DNA from: Salimicrobium album
GTDB lineage: Bacteria > Bacillota > Bacilli > Bacillales > Halobacillaceae
DNA length: 64,000 nucleotides
Reading direction: 5' to 3'
Assembly (NCBI RefSeq): GCF_900107115.1
Contig: NZ_FNOS01000001.1
Coordinates: 124,001 to 188,000 of the forward strand
Shown here one piece after another: positions 8,886 through 18,128 of the stretch. The notes under the pieces are model-generated. The model worked only from the letters and a program-made list of their open reading frames with translations. It was not told the origin of the DNA and made no database searches. The position numbers were made by a program, and so were the translations under genes. Positions within the stretch are counted from its first letter, which is position 1, and each line of letters opens with the position of its first letter.

Positions 8886-9341
8886 CTACCTTCCTATTTC
8901 TAGAGCTTTCATCAGCATGCTTTTCGACGCGTTCATGGAAGTGACGTTAGCCTCGTATGACCTTGTAGCACTCATAAGTTCCGTCATTTCCCTTAAAGGA
9001 TCGACGTTGGGCATCTGTACATACCCGTCTCCGTCTGCATCCGGGTGTTCCGGCCGGTATACGTTTTTGAAAGGTTCATCATCTTCCGTTATTTTTGTGG
9101 CACGCACGCCCGTTCCCTGCCCTGGAGTTTTCCCCGAGGCGTGATTCAGGTAAGACCGGAAAGATTGTTGACCTGGTTCAAGGACGGCCATTTTACGACG
9201 ATACGGCTCCCATTCCCCCTGTTCATTGAGGGTCGCCCGTGTAGAATCGGCGTTCGCTATGTTGGAAGAAGCCAGATCCATCCGCAGCCTCTGCGCCGTC
9301 AGACCACTGGCACTGTTATTGATGGAATGGAATATACTCAT
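8886..9341 (-). CDS. flgC: Flagellar proximal rod protein FlgC
   Basis: Structural subunit of the proximal rod of the flagellar axis. The 151 residues start MSIFHSINNSASGLTAQRLR and carry MDLASSNIANADST, the rod-protein signature. The C-terminal helix LREMTELMSATRSYEANV with TSMNASKSMLMKALEIGR is diagnostic of FlgC. Its ATG overlaps the flgB stop by one base (TGATG), indicating translational coupling. Length and both terminal coiled-coil regions are typical. Confidence 0.97.
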   Translation of the reverse strand: MSIFHSINNSASGLTAQRLRMDLASSNIANADSTRATLNEQGEWEPYRRKMAVLEPGQQSFRSYLNHASGKTPGQGTGVRATKITEDDEPFKNVYRPEHPDADGDGYVQMPNVDPLREMTELMSATRSYEANVTSMNASKSMLMKALEIGR

Positions 9342-9763
9342 CAGGCGCCTCCTCCTTTGATAACATTTTCAAGGGAGCGGAATTTACCGCTCATCCGATC
9401 GACAAGCGCCTGGTAATAAATTTGATTATTTGCAAGCTCCGTCATTTCCTTATCTATGTCCACATTATTCCCATTATGGTTATATGTAGTGCCGGATCGT
9501 TCGAATTTGTGATAGCCTGCTTTTTGTCCTTCGCTGAACGAAAGATGTCTCGCATTGGTACGCTCGGCTTCAAGTGCTCCATTCAGAACATTTCCAAATG
9601 AAACATCCTTTGATTTATACCCGGGCGTATCCACATTGGATATATTGTTTGAAATTGCCCGGTTTTTTGCCGTGGCGTAATTCAATGAATTTTCTAATAC
9701 GTTGAAAGTATTATTGAATAACTGCAATTTTTCACCCCACTCAATTTTATCAGCCCCATTCAC
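9341..9763 (-). CDS. flgB: Flagellar basal-body rod protein FlgB
   Basis: First gene of the fla/che operon and a proximal rod subunit. The product contains NRAISNNISNVDTPGYKSKDV, the FlgB/FlgC rod signature, and the C-terminal NNVDIDKEMTELANNQIYYQALVDRMSGKF pattern is typical for FlgB (quoted in part only). The ATG at 9763 is preceded by GGCGGTGA only 3 nt away. The TTG at 9727 has GTGGGGTG 5 nt upstream and would give a protein starting LQLFNNTFNVLENSL, closer to the usual FlgB N-terminus, so the true protein may be 128 rather than 140 residues. Confidence 0.93.
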   Translation of the reverse strand: MNGADKIEWGEKLQLFNNTFNVLENSLNYATAKNRAISNNISNVDTPGYKSKDVSFGNVLNGALEAERTNARHLSFSEGQKAGYHKFERSGTTYNHNGNNVDIDKEMTELANNQIYYQALVDRMSGKFRSLENVIKGGGA

Positions 9764-10000
9764 CGCCGTTATTTTAAAACCGGGGCAAGAGACTTTTTAA
9801 CCGTATGATTTCAAACATGACCGAATTATTTCGCTTAGTTAAGACCTCATCTTAAAAGCAAACCTTCCTTATCGTCATTTTCCCACAATTATTAATAAAA
9901 ATAAACGTTTTTTTGTAAATTTTTTTCAAAATAGCTTAAATTAGCAATTTTTATCGGTTATTTTATTTCTAAAAACAGGCATGGAAACTGCTTTATATAT
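9764..10000 (-). promoter_or_regulatory. Upstream region of the fla/che operon (AT-rich, probable promoter region)
   Basis: About 240 bases without a gene separate the codY terminator from flgB. On the minus strand the stretch is very AT-rich, with runs such as TTTACAAAAAAACG and TTATTAATAAT near 9890-9930. TTTACA with ATTAAT at 17 nt would be a weak sigma-A promoter. An ACCGATAA sequence near 9951 resembles a sigma-D -10 element, but it lacks a well-placed TAAA -35. The operon promoter should lie here by position, but I cannot assign it confidently. Confidence 0.35.
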
Positions 10001-10041
10001 AAAAAAAGCCACAAAACAGATGTTAACGTCTGCTTTGTGGC
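10001..10041 (-). terminator. Rho-independent terminator of the xerC-hslVU-codY operon
   Basis: Near-perfect hairpin: GCCACAAAACAGA (10008-10020) pairs with TCTGCTTTGTGGC (10029-10041) around a TGTTAACG loop, with one A/C mismatch. On the minus strand it is followed at once by seven T residues. It lies 47 nt beyond the codY stop. Confidence 0.9.
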
Positions 10042-10088
10042 ATTCAGTGGAATGAATCGTCTTTAATTGTTCGACCGTCGTATGTCTA

Positions 10089-10868
10089 TCAGTCGGTTTT
10101 AAGTCTTTGCAGTTCGAGCAGGAAATTATCATTAAGCACTTTAATATAAGTTCCCTTCATTCCGAGAGAGCGTGACTCGATTACCCCGGCACTCTCAAGT
10201 TTACGGAGGGCATTTACGATAACGGAACGGGTAATACCGACCCGGTCTGCAATTTTACTGGCAACGAGCAGGCCTTCTTTCCCTTCAAGTTCTTCGAAGA
10301 TGTGCTCAATTGCTTCAAGTTCACTATAGGAAAGAGAGCTTACAGCCATCTGGACGACGGCTTTGTTCCTGGCATCTTCCTCTATTTCTTCCGTTTTTTC
10401 GTGCAGAATCTCCATGCCCACTACAGTGGATCCATATTCAGCGAGCAACAGATCGTCTTCATTGAAGCTCTGATCAAGTCTGCTGAGAATCAACGTTCCC
10501 AGACGCTGGCCGCCGCCGATAATCGGACAAATGGTCGTCAAACCTTCTTCGAACAGATCTTTGTTCTCCTCCGGAAAAGCTGTGTAGCGGCTTTCGATAT
10601 CCAGGTTCGACGTAGTCTCCTGGATATTGAAGAGGCTGTCCGTATAGTCCGCAGGGAACTGACGGTTGGAAAGCATGGAATTCATGCGTTCGTTTTCGAT
10701 TTCCTGTTTGATTGCAAAACCGAGCAACTTTCCTCTCCGGCTTACCACGAAAATATTAGCTCCGATTACGTCTCTGAGCGTAGCGGACATATCGTTGAAG
10801 TCCACTGATTTCCCTGTAGTAGTTTGCAGCATAGCGTTTATTTTTCTCGTACGTTCTAGCAAGTTCAT
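10089..10868 (-). CDS. codY: GTP-sensing transcriptional pleiotropic repressor CodY
   Basis: Global regulator that senses branched-chain amino acids and GTP and represses stationary-phase, nutrient-scavenging and motility genes. It has an N-terminal GAF domain ([13 protein letters not shown] start, [34 protein letters not shown]) and a C-terminal winged helix with [20 protein letters not shown] as the recognition helix region. About 259 residues, normal length. ATG 10868 has GGAGG at 7 nt spacing, whereas the ATG at 10874 abuts GGAGG, so I chose 10868. It is last in xerC-hslV-hslU-codY and adjacent to fla/che, the classical Bacillus arrangement. Confidence 0.97.
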   Translation of the reverse strand: MNLLERTRKINAMLQTTTGKSVDFNDMSATLRDVIGANIFVVSRRGKLLGFAIKQEIENERMNSMLSNRQFPADYTDSLFNIQETTSNLDIESRYTAFPEENKDLFEEGLTTICPIIGGGQRLGTLILSRLDQSFNEDDLLLAEYGSTVVGMEILHEKTEEIEEDARNKAVVQMAVSSLSYSELEAIEHIFEELEGKEGLLVASKIADRVGITRSVIVNALRKLESAGVIESRSLGMKGTYIKVLNDNFLLELQRLKTD

Positions 10869-10884
10869 TTTCATTCCTCCAGTC

Positions 10885-12279
10885 CTAAAGTATAAATCTG
10901 CTTAAATCTTTGTCATCTACAATCGCAGACAGTTTGCTGTCTACGTACTGCGGTGTGATTTCAATGGTTTCCATCGTTACTTCGGGAGCTTCAAAGGATA
11001 GATCCTCGAGAAGCTTTTCCAGAATAGTGTGGAGCCGGCGGGCCCCTATATTATCTGTGTCCCTGTTAACAGTAGCCGCAATCTCCGCGAGTCTCGTAAT
11101 CGCTTCGGGAGTAAAGTTGATTTCGATACCTTCCGTCGAAAGAAGTGCTTTATACTGCTTTAACAGTGCGTTCTGCGGTTCCTTCAGAATATTCTCGAAA
11201 TCCTCGACGCTCAGTTTGTGCAGTTCCACGCGAATCGGGAAGCGTCCCTGTAATTCCGGTATCAGATCCGACGGCTTCGACATATGAAAAGCACCGGCAG
11301 CGATAAACAGTATATGATCGGTGGAAACCGCTCCGTGCTTGGTCATAATTGTGGAGCCTTCGACTATCGGAAGGATATCTCTCTGTACACCTTCCCGGGA
11401 AACATTACCCTGGGATTCTCCCTTTGCAGCCACTTTATCTATTTCGTCTATGAAGATCATCCCGGACTGCTCCACCCTGTTCACAGCTTCCTGATTCACT
11501 TCATCCATGTCGATCATTTTTTGGGCTTCTTCCTGGGCAAGCACCTTCCTGGCGTCCTTTACTGCCAGCTTACGCTTTTTCTTTTTGTTTGGCATGAACT
11601 GACTGAAAGCATCCTGCATATTCATTCCCATCTGGTCCATACCCGAACCCGGGAACATGTCAAACGCCCCCGCCTGGGACTCTTCCACTTCAATCGTAAC
11701 CATTTCATCTTCCAGTTCGCCGTTTTTCAGTTGTCTTTCAACGGTCTGACGCTTGTTTTTCGTATCATGGGCTTCGTCTTCTTCTTTCTCTTCCTCTTCA
11801 CTGTCCTGATTGAAGAGCATTTCAAACGGATTTTTCATCGATGGTCCCTGCTTCTCCGAAGAAGAAGGAACAAGAAGTTTTACGAGACGCTTGTCTGCCT
11901 GTTTTTCAGCTTTCTTCTGCACGCCTTCTGTCTTCTCTTCTTTCACGACCCGGATGGAGGCTTCTACGAGATCTCTGACCATCGATTCCACATCCCGGCC
12001 TACGTAGCCCACTTCCGTAAACTTTGTAGCCTCCACCTTGATGAACGGGGCGTTCGTCAATTTGGCCAGACGTCTTGCCACTTCGGTTTTCCCGACCCCG
12101 GTCGGTCCAATCATGAGGATATTTTTCGGGACTATCTCTTTGCGCATATCTTCATCCAGCTGCATTCTCCGGTATCTGTTTCTCAGCGCAATCGCCACGG
12201 ATTTCTTTGCTTCTTTCTGACCGATGATATACTGATCCAGTTTTTCTACGATCTTCTGTGGTGTCAAGTCTACAGACAT
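10885..12279 (-). CDS. hslU: HslU (ClpY), ATPase subunit of the HslVU protease
   Basis: AAA+ unfoldase that feeds substrates to HslV. About 464 residues from the ATG at 12279, which has AAAGGAGG about 9 nt upstream. The protein starts [21 protein letters not shown]. Walker A GPTGVGKT is near residue 57, [14 protein letters not shown] is the HslU pore motif, and the charged I-domain (roughly residues 110-230, very Glu/Lys-rich here) is an insertion typical of HslU. Walker B is IFIDEIDK, followed by sensor residues. The C-terminus DLSRFIL is the tail that inserts into HslV pockets. It follows hslV by 13 nt. Confidence 0.97.
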   Translation of the reverse strand: MSVDLTPQKIVEKLDQYIIGQKEAKKSVAIALRNRYRRMQLDEDMRKEIVPKNILMIGPTGVGKTEVARRLAKLTNAPFIKVEATKFTEVGYVGRDVESMVRDLVEASIRVVKEEKTEGVQKKAEKQADKRLVKLLVPSSSEKQGPSMKNPFEMLFNQDSEEEEKEEDEAHDTKNKRQTVERQLKNGELEDEMVTIEVEESQAGAFDMFPGSGMDQMGMNMQDAFSQFMPNKKKKRKLAVKDARKVLAQEEAQKMIDMDEVNQEAVNRVEQSGMIFIDEIDKVAAKGESQGNVSREGVQRDILPIVEGSTIMTKHGAVSTDHILFIAAGAFHMSKPSDLIPELQGRFPIRVELHKLSVEDFENILKEPQNALLKQYKALLSTEGIEINFTPEAITRLAEIAATVNRDTDNIGARRLHTILEKLLEDLSFEAPEVTMETIEITPQYVDSKLSAIVDDKDLSRFIL

Positions 12280-12292
12280 ATTCTGGCCTCCT

Positions 12293-12838
12293 TTATTCAA
12301 GTACTTCCAGCGTCAGCTGGTCGTTAGTGAACACACATACTTCACCGGCGATTGTGAGTGCAGCTTCAGCGATTTCTGCAGCCTGTTTTTCCGGCGCATA
12401 TCTCATCAGCGCACGACCCGCACTCAGGGCGAAGTTTCCGCCGGACCCGATAGCCAGAATGTTGTCATCCGGCTCGATGACTTCGCCGGTGCCTGATAAA
12501 AGGAACATTTTTTTATCGTCCATCACGATGAGCATAGCTTCAAGTTTGCGGAGCATGCGGTCGCCCCTCCACTCTTTAGCCAGCTCAACGGATGCACGCG
12601 CCAGATTACCGTCAAAAGCTTCAAGTTTAGCTTCGAACTTTTCGAATAGAGTGAATGCATCGGCTACGGAACCTGCAAAACCGGCAAGCACCCGGCCTCC
12701 GTACAATTTTCTTACCTTCGTCGCTTTATGCTTCATGACTACCTGGTTCCCCATTGTAACCTGACCGTCTCCACACATGGCACTTTTCCCATTATGCCGG
12801 ACGGCAAATATAGTTGTTGCGTGGAATGTATTTTCCAT
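12293..12838 (-). CDS. hslV: HslV (ClpQ), peptidase subunit of the HslVU protease
   Basis: Proteasome beta-like N-terminal nucleophile hydrolase partnering HslU. About 181 residues, with conserved [39 protein letters not shown] and [16 protein letters not shown]. The ATG at 12838 has GAGGG 8 nt upstream. The predicted N-terminus is MENTFHATT: six residues precede the TT pair that is the mature N-terminus in E. coli. The B. subtilis enzyme instead exposes a serine right after Met; no serine is present here (see findings). It sits between xerC and hslU. Confidence 0.96.
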   Translation of the reverse strand: MENTFHATTIFAVRHNGKSAMCGDGQVTMGNQVVMKHKATKVRKLYGGRVLAGFAGSVADAFTLFEKFEAKLEAFDGNLARASVELAKEWRGDRMLRKLEAMLIVMDDKKMFLLSGTGEVIEPDDNILAIGSGGNFALSAGRALMRYAPEKQAAEIAEAALTIAGEVCVFTNDQLTLEVLE

Positions 12839-12849
12839 TGCTCTGACCC

Positions 12850-13758
12850 TCACTTTCTGGCTCTCGGATGACTGTTTCTGTATACATCCTTCAGTCTGTC
12901 TTTTGAAACATGGGTATATATTTGAGTGCTTGATAAATGATCATGACCGAGCAATTCCTGAACGGAACGTAAGTCCGCCCCTTCATTCAGCAAATGCGTA
13001 GCAAACGTATGCCTTATTTTATGGGGATGGATGTCAATTGTCATAGCAGCATCTTTGACGAGTTTGTCCAGTACTACTCTGATCCCCCTCGGGGTTATCG
13101 GATGCCCCCGGTTGTTAAGAAATACTTTGGAGGAGGCGGTGCCACTTTTATTCAGCAGCTGTACACGTCCCTCATTCAAGTATCGTTCGAGAGCGTTTTT
13201 GGCATATTCACCGAAGGGAACATATCTTTCCTTCCGCCCTTTCCCTGTGACCAGAATCGTCGACAGAGAAAAATCTATTCGATCCACATCCAGACCGGCA
13301 CATTCACTCACCCGTATACCGGTACCATACAGCAATTCGAGAATTGCCATATTCCTCTGTCCAAGCGGTGTTGAAGTCTCCGCTGCTTTGAATAATTCAT
13401 TTATTTCCTCTTCATAAAAGAACTGAGGAATGTATTTGTTTTCTTTGGGCAGGTGCATTTCCATTACAGGGTTCTTTTCAATCCCGCCTTCTCTTTCTAT
13501 GAATCGGAAGAATCCCCGTAAAGAGGAAAGCTTTCGGGAGACCGACCTTCTTGAGAGACTGTTGTCATATAATTGCGACAAATATAAACGCACAACCCCC
13601 ATATCGATATGTACGATGCTCTGGATGACTTCCTGTTGAAGAAATTGTTCAAATTCCTCAAGATCTCTTTTATACATTTGTATGGTGTTAGATGAAGCAT
13701 TTTTTTCAATCTGCAAATATTCCATATACTGACGCAACCACTCTTCGTATCCCGTCAT
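12850..13758 (-). CDS. xerC: Tyrosine recombinase XerC (CodV)
   Basis: Site-specific recombinase that resolves chromosome dimers at dif together with XerD. The 302 residues comprise a SAM-like N-terminal core-binding domain (to ~105) and the catalytic domain. The catalytic set is R149 (GTGIRVSE), K173 (GKGRKER), H246, R249 (HPHKIRH), H272 ([16 protein letters not shown]) and nucleophile Y281. Being first in xerC-hslV-hslU-codY identifies it as CodV/XerC rather than XerD. In most Bacillaceae trmFO lies directly upstream; here a promoter region does. Confidence 0.95.
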   Translation of the reverse strand: MTGYEEWLRQYMEYLQIEKNASSNTIQMYKRDLEEFEQFLQQEVIQSIVHIDMGVVRLYLSQLYDNSLSRRSVSRKLSSLRGFFRFIEREGGIEKNPVMEMHLPKENKYIPQFFYEEEINELFKAAETSTPLGQRNMAILELLYGTGIRVSECAGLDVDRIDFSLSTILVTGKGRKERYVPFGEYAKNALERYLNEGRVQLLNKSGTASSKVFLNNRGHPITPRGIRVVLDKLVKDAAMTIDIHPHKIRHTFATHLLNEGADLRSVQELLGHDHLSSTQIYTHVSKDRLKDVYRNSHPRARK

Positions 13759-13833
13759 TCACTTCACCTCACAAAACGACTAAATGATATCATTGAAAAC
13801 AAGTAATTACAACATATTTAACAAAATTGTAAC

Positions 13834-13848
13834 AAAATTCAGAATTGT
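13834..13848 (+). promoter_or_regulatory. Possible CodY-binding box in the xerC-codY leader
   Basis: The 15-mer AAAATTCAGAATTGT matches 10 of 15 positions of the CodY box AATTTTCWGAAAATT, with the central TTCAGAA intact. It lies about 30 nt downstream of the promoter start point, in the untranslated leader of the operon that ends in codY. Autoregulation is an inference; five mismatches is at the weak end. Confidence 0.3.
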
Positions 13849-13881
13849 CGCCGACATCAAACATTTTTACCACAAGCGCTT

Positions 13882-13910
13882 ATTATATAGAAGCGTTTTG
13901 CTACTGTCAA
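13882..13910 (-). promoter_or_regulatory. Consensus sigma-A promoter for xerC-hslV-hslU-codY
   Basis: On the minus strand TTGACA (13905-13910) and TATAAT (13882-13887) are both perfect and separated by exactly 17 nt. It points at xerC, with an expected start point near 13875 and a leader of about 115 nt. Confidence 0.9.
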
Positions 13911-13949
13911 CGATTAGCTTCCGCAGAGAATGAAACGGAAACAAAATTG

Positions 13950-13999
13950 AACAGACCCGGCAAAACCGCACAGTGATATACGGGTTCGCCGGGTCTGTT
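13950..13999 (-). terminator. Rho-independent terminator downstream of topA
   Basis: A perfect 12-bp stem, AACAGACCCGGC (13950-13961) with GCCGGGTCTGTT (13988-13999), encloses a 26-nt loop that can form a short inner ACC/GGGT-type helix. On the minus strand it is followed by CAATTTTGTTTCC. It lies 84 nt beyond the topA stop and separates topA from the xerC promoter. Confidence 0.8.
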
Positions 14000-14083
14000 A
14001 TTTATGGAACAATCGTGGAAGAACATGGTGCCGAATTGAACATCCGGTTTTTGTCCTTTCGTCATCAGCTTCGTTTCACATAC

Positions 14084-16168
14084 TCATTTTTCCTGAAGTT
14101 CCTCTTTGTAATCACATTCCGTACACTGTATCTGATTACCCTTTTTCAGTCTTTTCTCTACGAGAAGGGACTCACATTTCGGACATGGCCTGCTGATCGG
14201 TTTGTCCCAGGAAATGAAATCACAATCAGGGTATCGTTCACAGCCATAAAATTTCCTGTTCTTCTTACTTTTTCTTTCTACAATCTCTCCCTTTTCACAC
14301 TTAGGGCAAGTGACATCTATTTTCTTCAGAATAGGCTTTGTATTTCTGCAGTCAGGGAAGTTGGAACAGGCGAGGAACTGACCGTATCTCCCCATCTTGT
14401 AGACCATTTCGTGACCGCATTTTTCACAGGCGATCCCTGCCGGTTCATCTTTTATCTCAATTTCTTCCATTTCTTTCTCAGCAGTAGTCAGTCTGGGTTC
14501 GAATCCTTTGTAGAACTCCCGGAGAACGCGTATCCAGTCTTCCTCCCCGTCTTCAATACTGTCCAGATCATCCTCCATCTTCTTCGTGAATTCCACATCG
14601 AGGATTTCCGGAAAATATGCGAGCAGCTGCTCCAGCACTATTTCTCCAAGCTCTGTAGGAATAAACCGTTTATTGTCGAGAGACACGTAGCCTCTTCGCT
14701 GTATCGTATCCAGCGTAGGAGCAAAAGTGGACGGACGGCCTATACCGAGTTCCTCAAGCGTACGTACGAGCCTTGCCTCCGTATACCTCGGAGGCGGTTG
14801 TGTAAAATGCTGGCTGGGTTCGACAGTTTCTGCTTCGACCGTCATCCCTTCCTCGAGGTGAGGCAGCTGTTTATTCTTATCTTTACTGCTATCATCTTCT
14901 CCCTCTACGTACACTTTCATGAAACCTTTAAATTTAATATCCGATCCCGTTGCTCTGAATTCCACTCCTTCATTATACAAATGAACCGTCATCGTATCCA
15001 TGACAGCAGGGGCCATCTGGCTGGCTACGAAACGTTCCCAGATCAGTTTATATAATCGGTACTGATCTCTCGAAAGGATCTTTTTAAGAGAAGAAGGTTC
15101 TTTCAGCGTGGAAGTGGGACGAATAGCTTCGTGAGCGTCCTGGGCCCCTTCTTTTTTCTTTTCCTTCTTTTTCTCTGATGCGCTGAACTCCTCCCCGAAT
15201 TCTTCCACAATGTAATCGAGCGCTTCCGATTTGGCCGTTTCGGAAATACGGGTGGAGTCGGTACGCATATACGTAATAAGGCCTGCCGTCCCCTGTTTTC
15301 CTCCAAGGTCGACACCTTCATAGAGCTGCTGGGCAAGCATCATCGTTTTCTTCGCCCGGAAATTGAGTTTCCTTGCAGCTTCCTGCTGAAGTGATGACGT
15401 AGTGAACGGGGGGGCCGGATTTTTTCTTCTTTCCCTTTTATTCACTTTCTGTACTTCGAATTTGTCTCCCTGAAGACGCTTCGTAATGGCTGTGACGTCT
15501 TCTTCGGAATTTAAATTCTGTTTTTTGCCATCTACTCCGTAAAAGGAACCTTCGAACGATTCTTTACCTTTTTTGAAGTTCCCTTCAATGGACCAGTATT
15601 CTTCGGGTGTGAAATTATTTATTTCTTTTTCCCGATCGATGATCAGTTTCACAGCAACCGACTGCACCCGTCCGGCACTGAGACCTTTTTTAACTTTCTT
15701 CCATAAAATCGGACTGATGTTGTAACCGACGAGACGGTCAAGAATACGACGCGCCTGTTGTGCTTTTACAAGATCTTCGTTGATGGTCCTCGGATTTTTG
15801 AAAGATTCCTTGACGGCATCTTTCGTGATCTCATTAAACACAACCCGGCACTCACTTCCCCCGTCTATATTAAGAGCGTGGGCCAAGTGCCAGGCGATCG
15901 CCTCTCCTTCACGGTCGGGGTCGGCAGCCAGATATACTTTTTTCGCTTTTTTTGCAGCAGTTTTAAGTTCTTTCAATACGGGTCCTTTACCGCGTATCGT
16001 TATATATTTCGGGCTGAAATCTTCCGCTTCCACATCTACCCCCATCTGACTCTTCGGCAGATCACGGACGTGTCCGAGAGATGCTTTCACTTTATATTTC
16101 TTGCCCAGATACCTTTCAATTGTTTTAGCTTTAGCAGGTGATTCGACGATTACCAGATAGTCTGCCAT
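14084..16168 (-). CDS. topA: DNA topoisomerase I
   Basis: Type IA topoisomerase that relaxes negative supercoils. From ATG 16168 (GGGAGG at 7 nt) the protein is ~694 residues, normal for Bacillus. The Toprim domain starts [15 protein letters not shown] and has the acidic [10 protein letters not shown] motif. The catalytic tyrosine is in [12 protein letters not shown] (about Y300). Three C-terminal zinc ribbons follow: CEKCGHEM...[15 protein letters not shown]...CERYPDC and CPKCESLL...CTEC. All cysteine pairs are intact. It has its own promoter and terminator. The gene that usually follows, trmFO, is absent. Confidence 0.97.
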   Translation of the reverse strand: MADYLVIVESPAKAKTIERYLGKKYKVKASLGHVRDLPKSQMGVDVEAEDFSPKYITIRGKGPVLKELKTAAKKAKKVYLAADPDREGEAIAWHLAHALNIDGGSECRVVFNEITKDAVKESFKNPRTINEDLVKAQQARRILDRLVGYNISPILWKKVKKGLSAGRVQSVAVKLIIDREKEINNFTPEEYWSIEGNFKKGKESFEGSFYGVDGKKQNLNSEEDVTAITKRLQGDKFEVQKVNKRERRKNPAPPFTTSSLQQEAARKLNFRAKKTMMLAQQLYEGVDLGGKQGTAGLITYMRTDSTRISETAKSEALDYIVEEFGEEFSASEKKKEKKKEGAQDAHEAIRPTSTLKEPSSLKKILSRDQYRLYKLIWERFVASQMAPAVMDTMTVHLYNEGVEFRATGSDIKFKGFMKVYVEGEDDSSKDKNKQLPHLEEGMTVEAETVEPSQHFTQPPPRYTEARLVRTLEELGIGRPSTFAPTLDTIQRRGYVSLDNKRFIPTELGEIVLEQLLAYFPEILDVEFTKKMEDDLDSIEDGEEDWIRVLREFYKGFEPRLTTAEKEMEEIEIKDEPAGIACEKCGHEMVYKMGRYGQFLACSNFPDCRNTKPILKKIDVTCPKCEKGEIVERKSKKNRKFYGCERYPDCDFISWDKPISRPCPKCESLLVEKRLKKGNQIQCTECDYKEELQEK

Positions 16169-16211
16169 GTACAAGCCTCCCATAGAGGTTTTTATAAATT
16201 AAATCTTACTC

Positions 16212-16241
16212 ATTATTGAATAGATACAATCACTTTGTCAA
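16212..16241 (-). promoter_or_regulatory. Sigma-A promoter for topA
   Basis: TTGACA (16236-16241, perfect) and AATAAT (16212-16217, one mismatch) are separated by 18 nt on the minus strand, in the gap between dprA and topA. The expected start point is about 40 nt before the topA ATG. Confidence 0.65.
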
Positions 16242-16265
16242 ACCGGTTCAACTTTTTTCTTCCAT

Positions 16266-17126
16266 TTAAGGGTTCAGGATATCCCGATGAGTATGGACTA
16301 TTTTCGCCCCCTGGTCAATGATGGCGTGACAGCCTTCGCTCGTTTTGCTGCCTACCGGTCCCGGGAACGCATAGACATCTTTTCCCTGCTCGAGAGCCTG
16401 ATCCACCGTAATCATCGTACCGCTCCTCATCCGGGCTTCCACTACTACAGTAGCCTCACTTAATCCTGAAATGATCCGGTTCCTTTCCGGGAAATGAAAT
16501 TTTCGGGGCGTGACGTGAGGTGCATACTCCGTTATGACGAGCTCTTTATTCATCAATTCCTGATAAAGAGCAAGATCGTTCACCGGATAGACATTGTCCA
16601 GACCGGAGCCGAGAACAGCGACAGTCCTCCCCCCGTTCCGGAGAGCAAGCCGGTGAGCATATTGATCAACTCCTGCAGCCATTCCACTTACGAAACAGAT
16701 GTCTTCTTTGATCAGGGGGAGAAGAACTTTCTTCATAGCCGGCAGAGCGTATGAGGAAGGCTTTCTCGTACCGATTACGCTTATACTCCGTTTATGACCG
16801 AGAAGGGCGGTGTCTCCGGATGCGTAAAGTACAAGCGGCGGATCGGGTATACATTTCAGCTGTTCCGGATAAACGGTATCTGAAATGATAATGGCGTGGT
16901 ACCTGTTCAGAGCTTTCTCGAGGGACTTATTGGTGTGGGGGAGAGAGACGTGTCTGCTTATTTTTCTTGCACGTTCCAGAGGAATATTAAGCTGTAGATA
17001 CCAGCGTTCGGGGGGAAGGTGAATATATGTAGTAAGATCAGGGTCCCGGGCAATCATTTTTCTTAGCAGATTCCGGGTTACGTTCGGAGAACTTTGCAAC
17101 AGTAACAAATTCCATTTATCGTCCAT
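16266..17126 (-). CDS. dprA: DNA-processing protein DprA (Smf)
   Basis: DprA binds incoming single-stranded DNA during natural transformation and loads RecA. The Rossmann-like core is clear: SVIGTRKPSSYALPAM, FVSGMAAGVDQYAHRLAL, TVAVLGSGLDNVYP, FPERNRIISGLSEATVVVEA and SGTMITVDQALEQGKDVYAFPG. About 286 residues from ATG 17126, which follows GAGGTG by 4 nt. The C-terminal winged-helix DML1-like domain seen in longer DprA proteins is absent, as in B. subtilis. It lies between sucD and topA as in B. subtilis. Competence in this strain cannot be judged from this window. Confidence 0.95.
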   Translation of the reverse strand: MDDKWNLLLLQSSPNVTRNLLRKMIARDPDLTTYIHLPPERWYLQLNIPLERARKISRHVSLPHTNKSLEKALNRYHAIIISDTVYPEQLKCIPDPPLVLYASGDTALLGHKRSISVIGTRKPSSYALPAMKKVLLPLIKEDICFVSGMAAGVDQYAHRLALRNGGRTVAVLGSGLDNVYPVNDLALYQELMNKELVITEYAPHVTPRKFHFPERNRIISGLSEATVVVEARMRSGTMITVDQALEQGKDVYAFPGPVGSKTSEGCHAIIDQGAKIVHTHRDILNP

Positions 17127-17171
17127 TTTACACCTCATCCGATCTATTCGGTTTTTTGTTTTTTATAAAGA

Positions 17172-17199
17172 TAGAGAAGGAGGCGGACCTCCTTCTCTA
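17172..17199 (-). terminator. Terminator downstream of sucCD
   Basis: Perfect 12-bp stem: TAGAGAAGGAGG (17172-17183) with CCTCCTTCTCTA (17188-17199) and loop CGGA. The minus-strand downstream sequence is TCTTTATAAA, so the U tract is weak. It lies 11 nt beyond the sucD stop. Confidence 0.65.
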
Positions 17200-17210
17200 C
17201 CTGAAAATGA

Positions 17211-18113
17211 TTAATGTGTTTTACATTTGTCGTAAAGATCGCTTGATTTCAGTACGTTAATAAGAGTTTCGCCCATTACAGAAGGCGTTTCAGCAACTTC
17301 AATACCACATTCGTTCATGACGCGGATTTTTTCGTCTGCTGTACCTTTTCCGCCGGAAACGATGGCTCCTGCGTGACCCATTCTCTTGCCTGGAGGTGCC
17401 GTACGCCCTCCGATAAAGCCGACGACAGGTTTGTTCATATTGGCTTTCACCCATTCTGCAGCTTCTTCTTCTGCCGTACCGCCGATTTCACCGATCATAA
17501 TAACAGCTTCCGTATCTTCATCTTCTTCGAATGCTTTTAGTACATCGATAAAGTCCGTACCGTTAACCGGGTCTCCTCCGATTCCTACAGCTGTGGACTG
17601 TCCAAGACCTGCTTCTGACAGTTGATGAACAGCTTCATAAGTCAGTGTACCGGAACGGGAAACAACGCCGACATGGCCTTTTTTGTGGATATAACCGGGC
17701 ATGATACCGATTTTACATTCATCCGGAGTAATGACACCCGGGCAGTTCGGACCTACGAGACGTGTCTTCTTACCTTCCATGTACCGTTTAACCTTGACCA
17801 TATCCAGTACCGGAATGTGCTCTGTGATACAGATGGCCAGATCCAGTTCAGCGTCCGTCGCTTCCATGATTGCATCAGCTGCGAAAGGAGCCGGAACATA
17901 AATGACAGAAGCGTTCGCTCCTGTAGCTTTTACAGCTTCCTCAACAGTATTATATACCGAAATACCTTCAACTTCCGTGCCACCTTTTCCAGGAGTTACT
18001 CCGCCCACAATCTGTGTCCCGTATTCAAGCATCTGTTTAGCGTGGAACAATGCTGTGGAACCGGTGATCCCCTGGACAATTACTTTTGTATTCTTATCAA
18101 CATATACACTCAT
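17211..18113 (-). CDS. sucD: Succinyl-CoA ligase, ADP-forming, alpha subunit
   Basis: TCA-cycle enzyme interconverting succinyl-CoA and succinate with substrate-level phosphorylation. The 300 residues contain the CoA-binding fold ([21 protein letters not shown]), [11 protein letters not shown], the second Rossmann part with [14 protein letters not shown] and [10 protein letters not shown], and [21 protein letters not shown] with the phosphohistidine in GHAGA. It is paired with sucC upstream by 15 nt. Full family length. Confidence 0.98.
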   Translation of the reverse strand: MSVYVDKNTKVIVQGITGSTALFHAKQMLEYGTQIVGGVTPGKGGTEVEGISVYNTVEEAVKATGANASVIYVPAPFAADAIMEATDAELDLAICITEHIPVLDMVKVKRYMEGKKTRLVGPNCPGVITPDECKIGIMPGYIHKKGHVGVVSRSGTLTYEAVHQLSEAGLGQSTAVGIGGDPVNGTDFIDVLKAFEEDEDTEAVIMIGEIGGTAEEEAAEWVKANMNKPVVGFIGGRTAPPGKRMGHAGAIVSGGKGTADEKIRVMNECGIEVAETPSVMGETLINVLKSSDLYDKCKTH

Positions 18114-18128
18114 CCTATTCCCGCCTTT

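Noticed and set aside
9949-9956. Sigma-D promoter for fla/che (ACCGATAA)
   Set aside because: Resembles the -10 only; no TAAA at suitable spacing upstream.
11284-12327. 347-codon plus-strand open frame antisense to hslU
   Set aside because: Shadow of the hslU coding sequence; His/Phe-rich composition and no ribosome-binding site.
13973-15055. 360-codon plus-strand open frame antisense to topA
   Set aside because: It is out of frame with strong topA motifs on the other strand, has no ribosome site and its Phe/Cys/Ser-rich translation is typical of a shadow frame.
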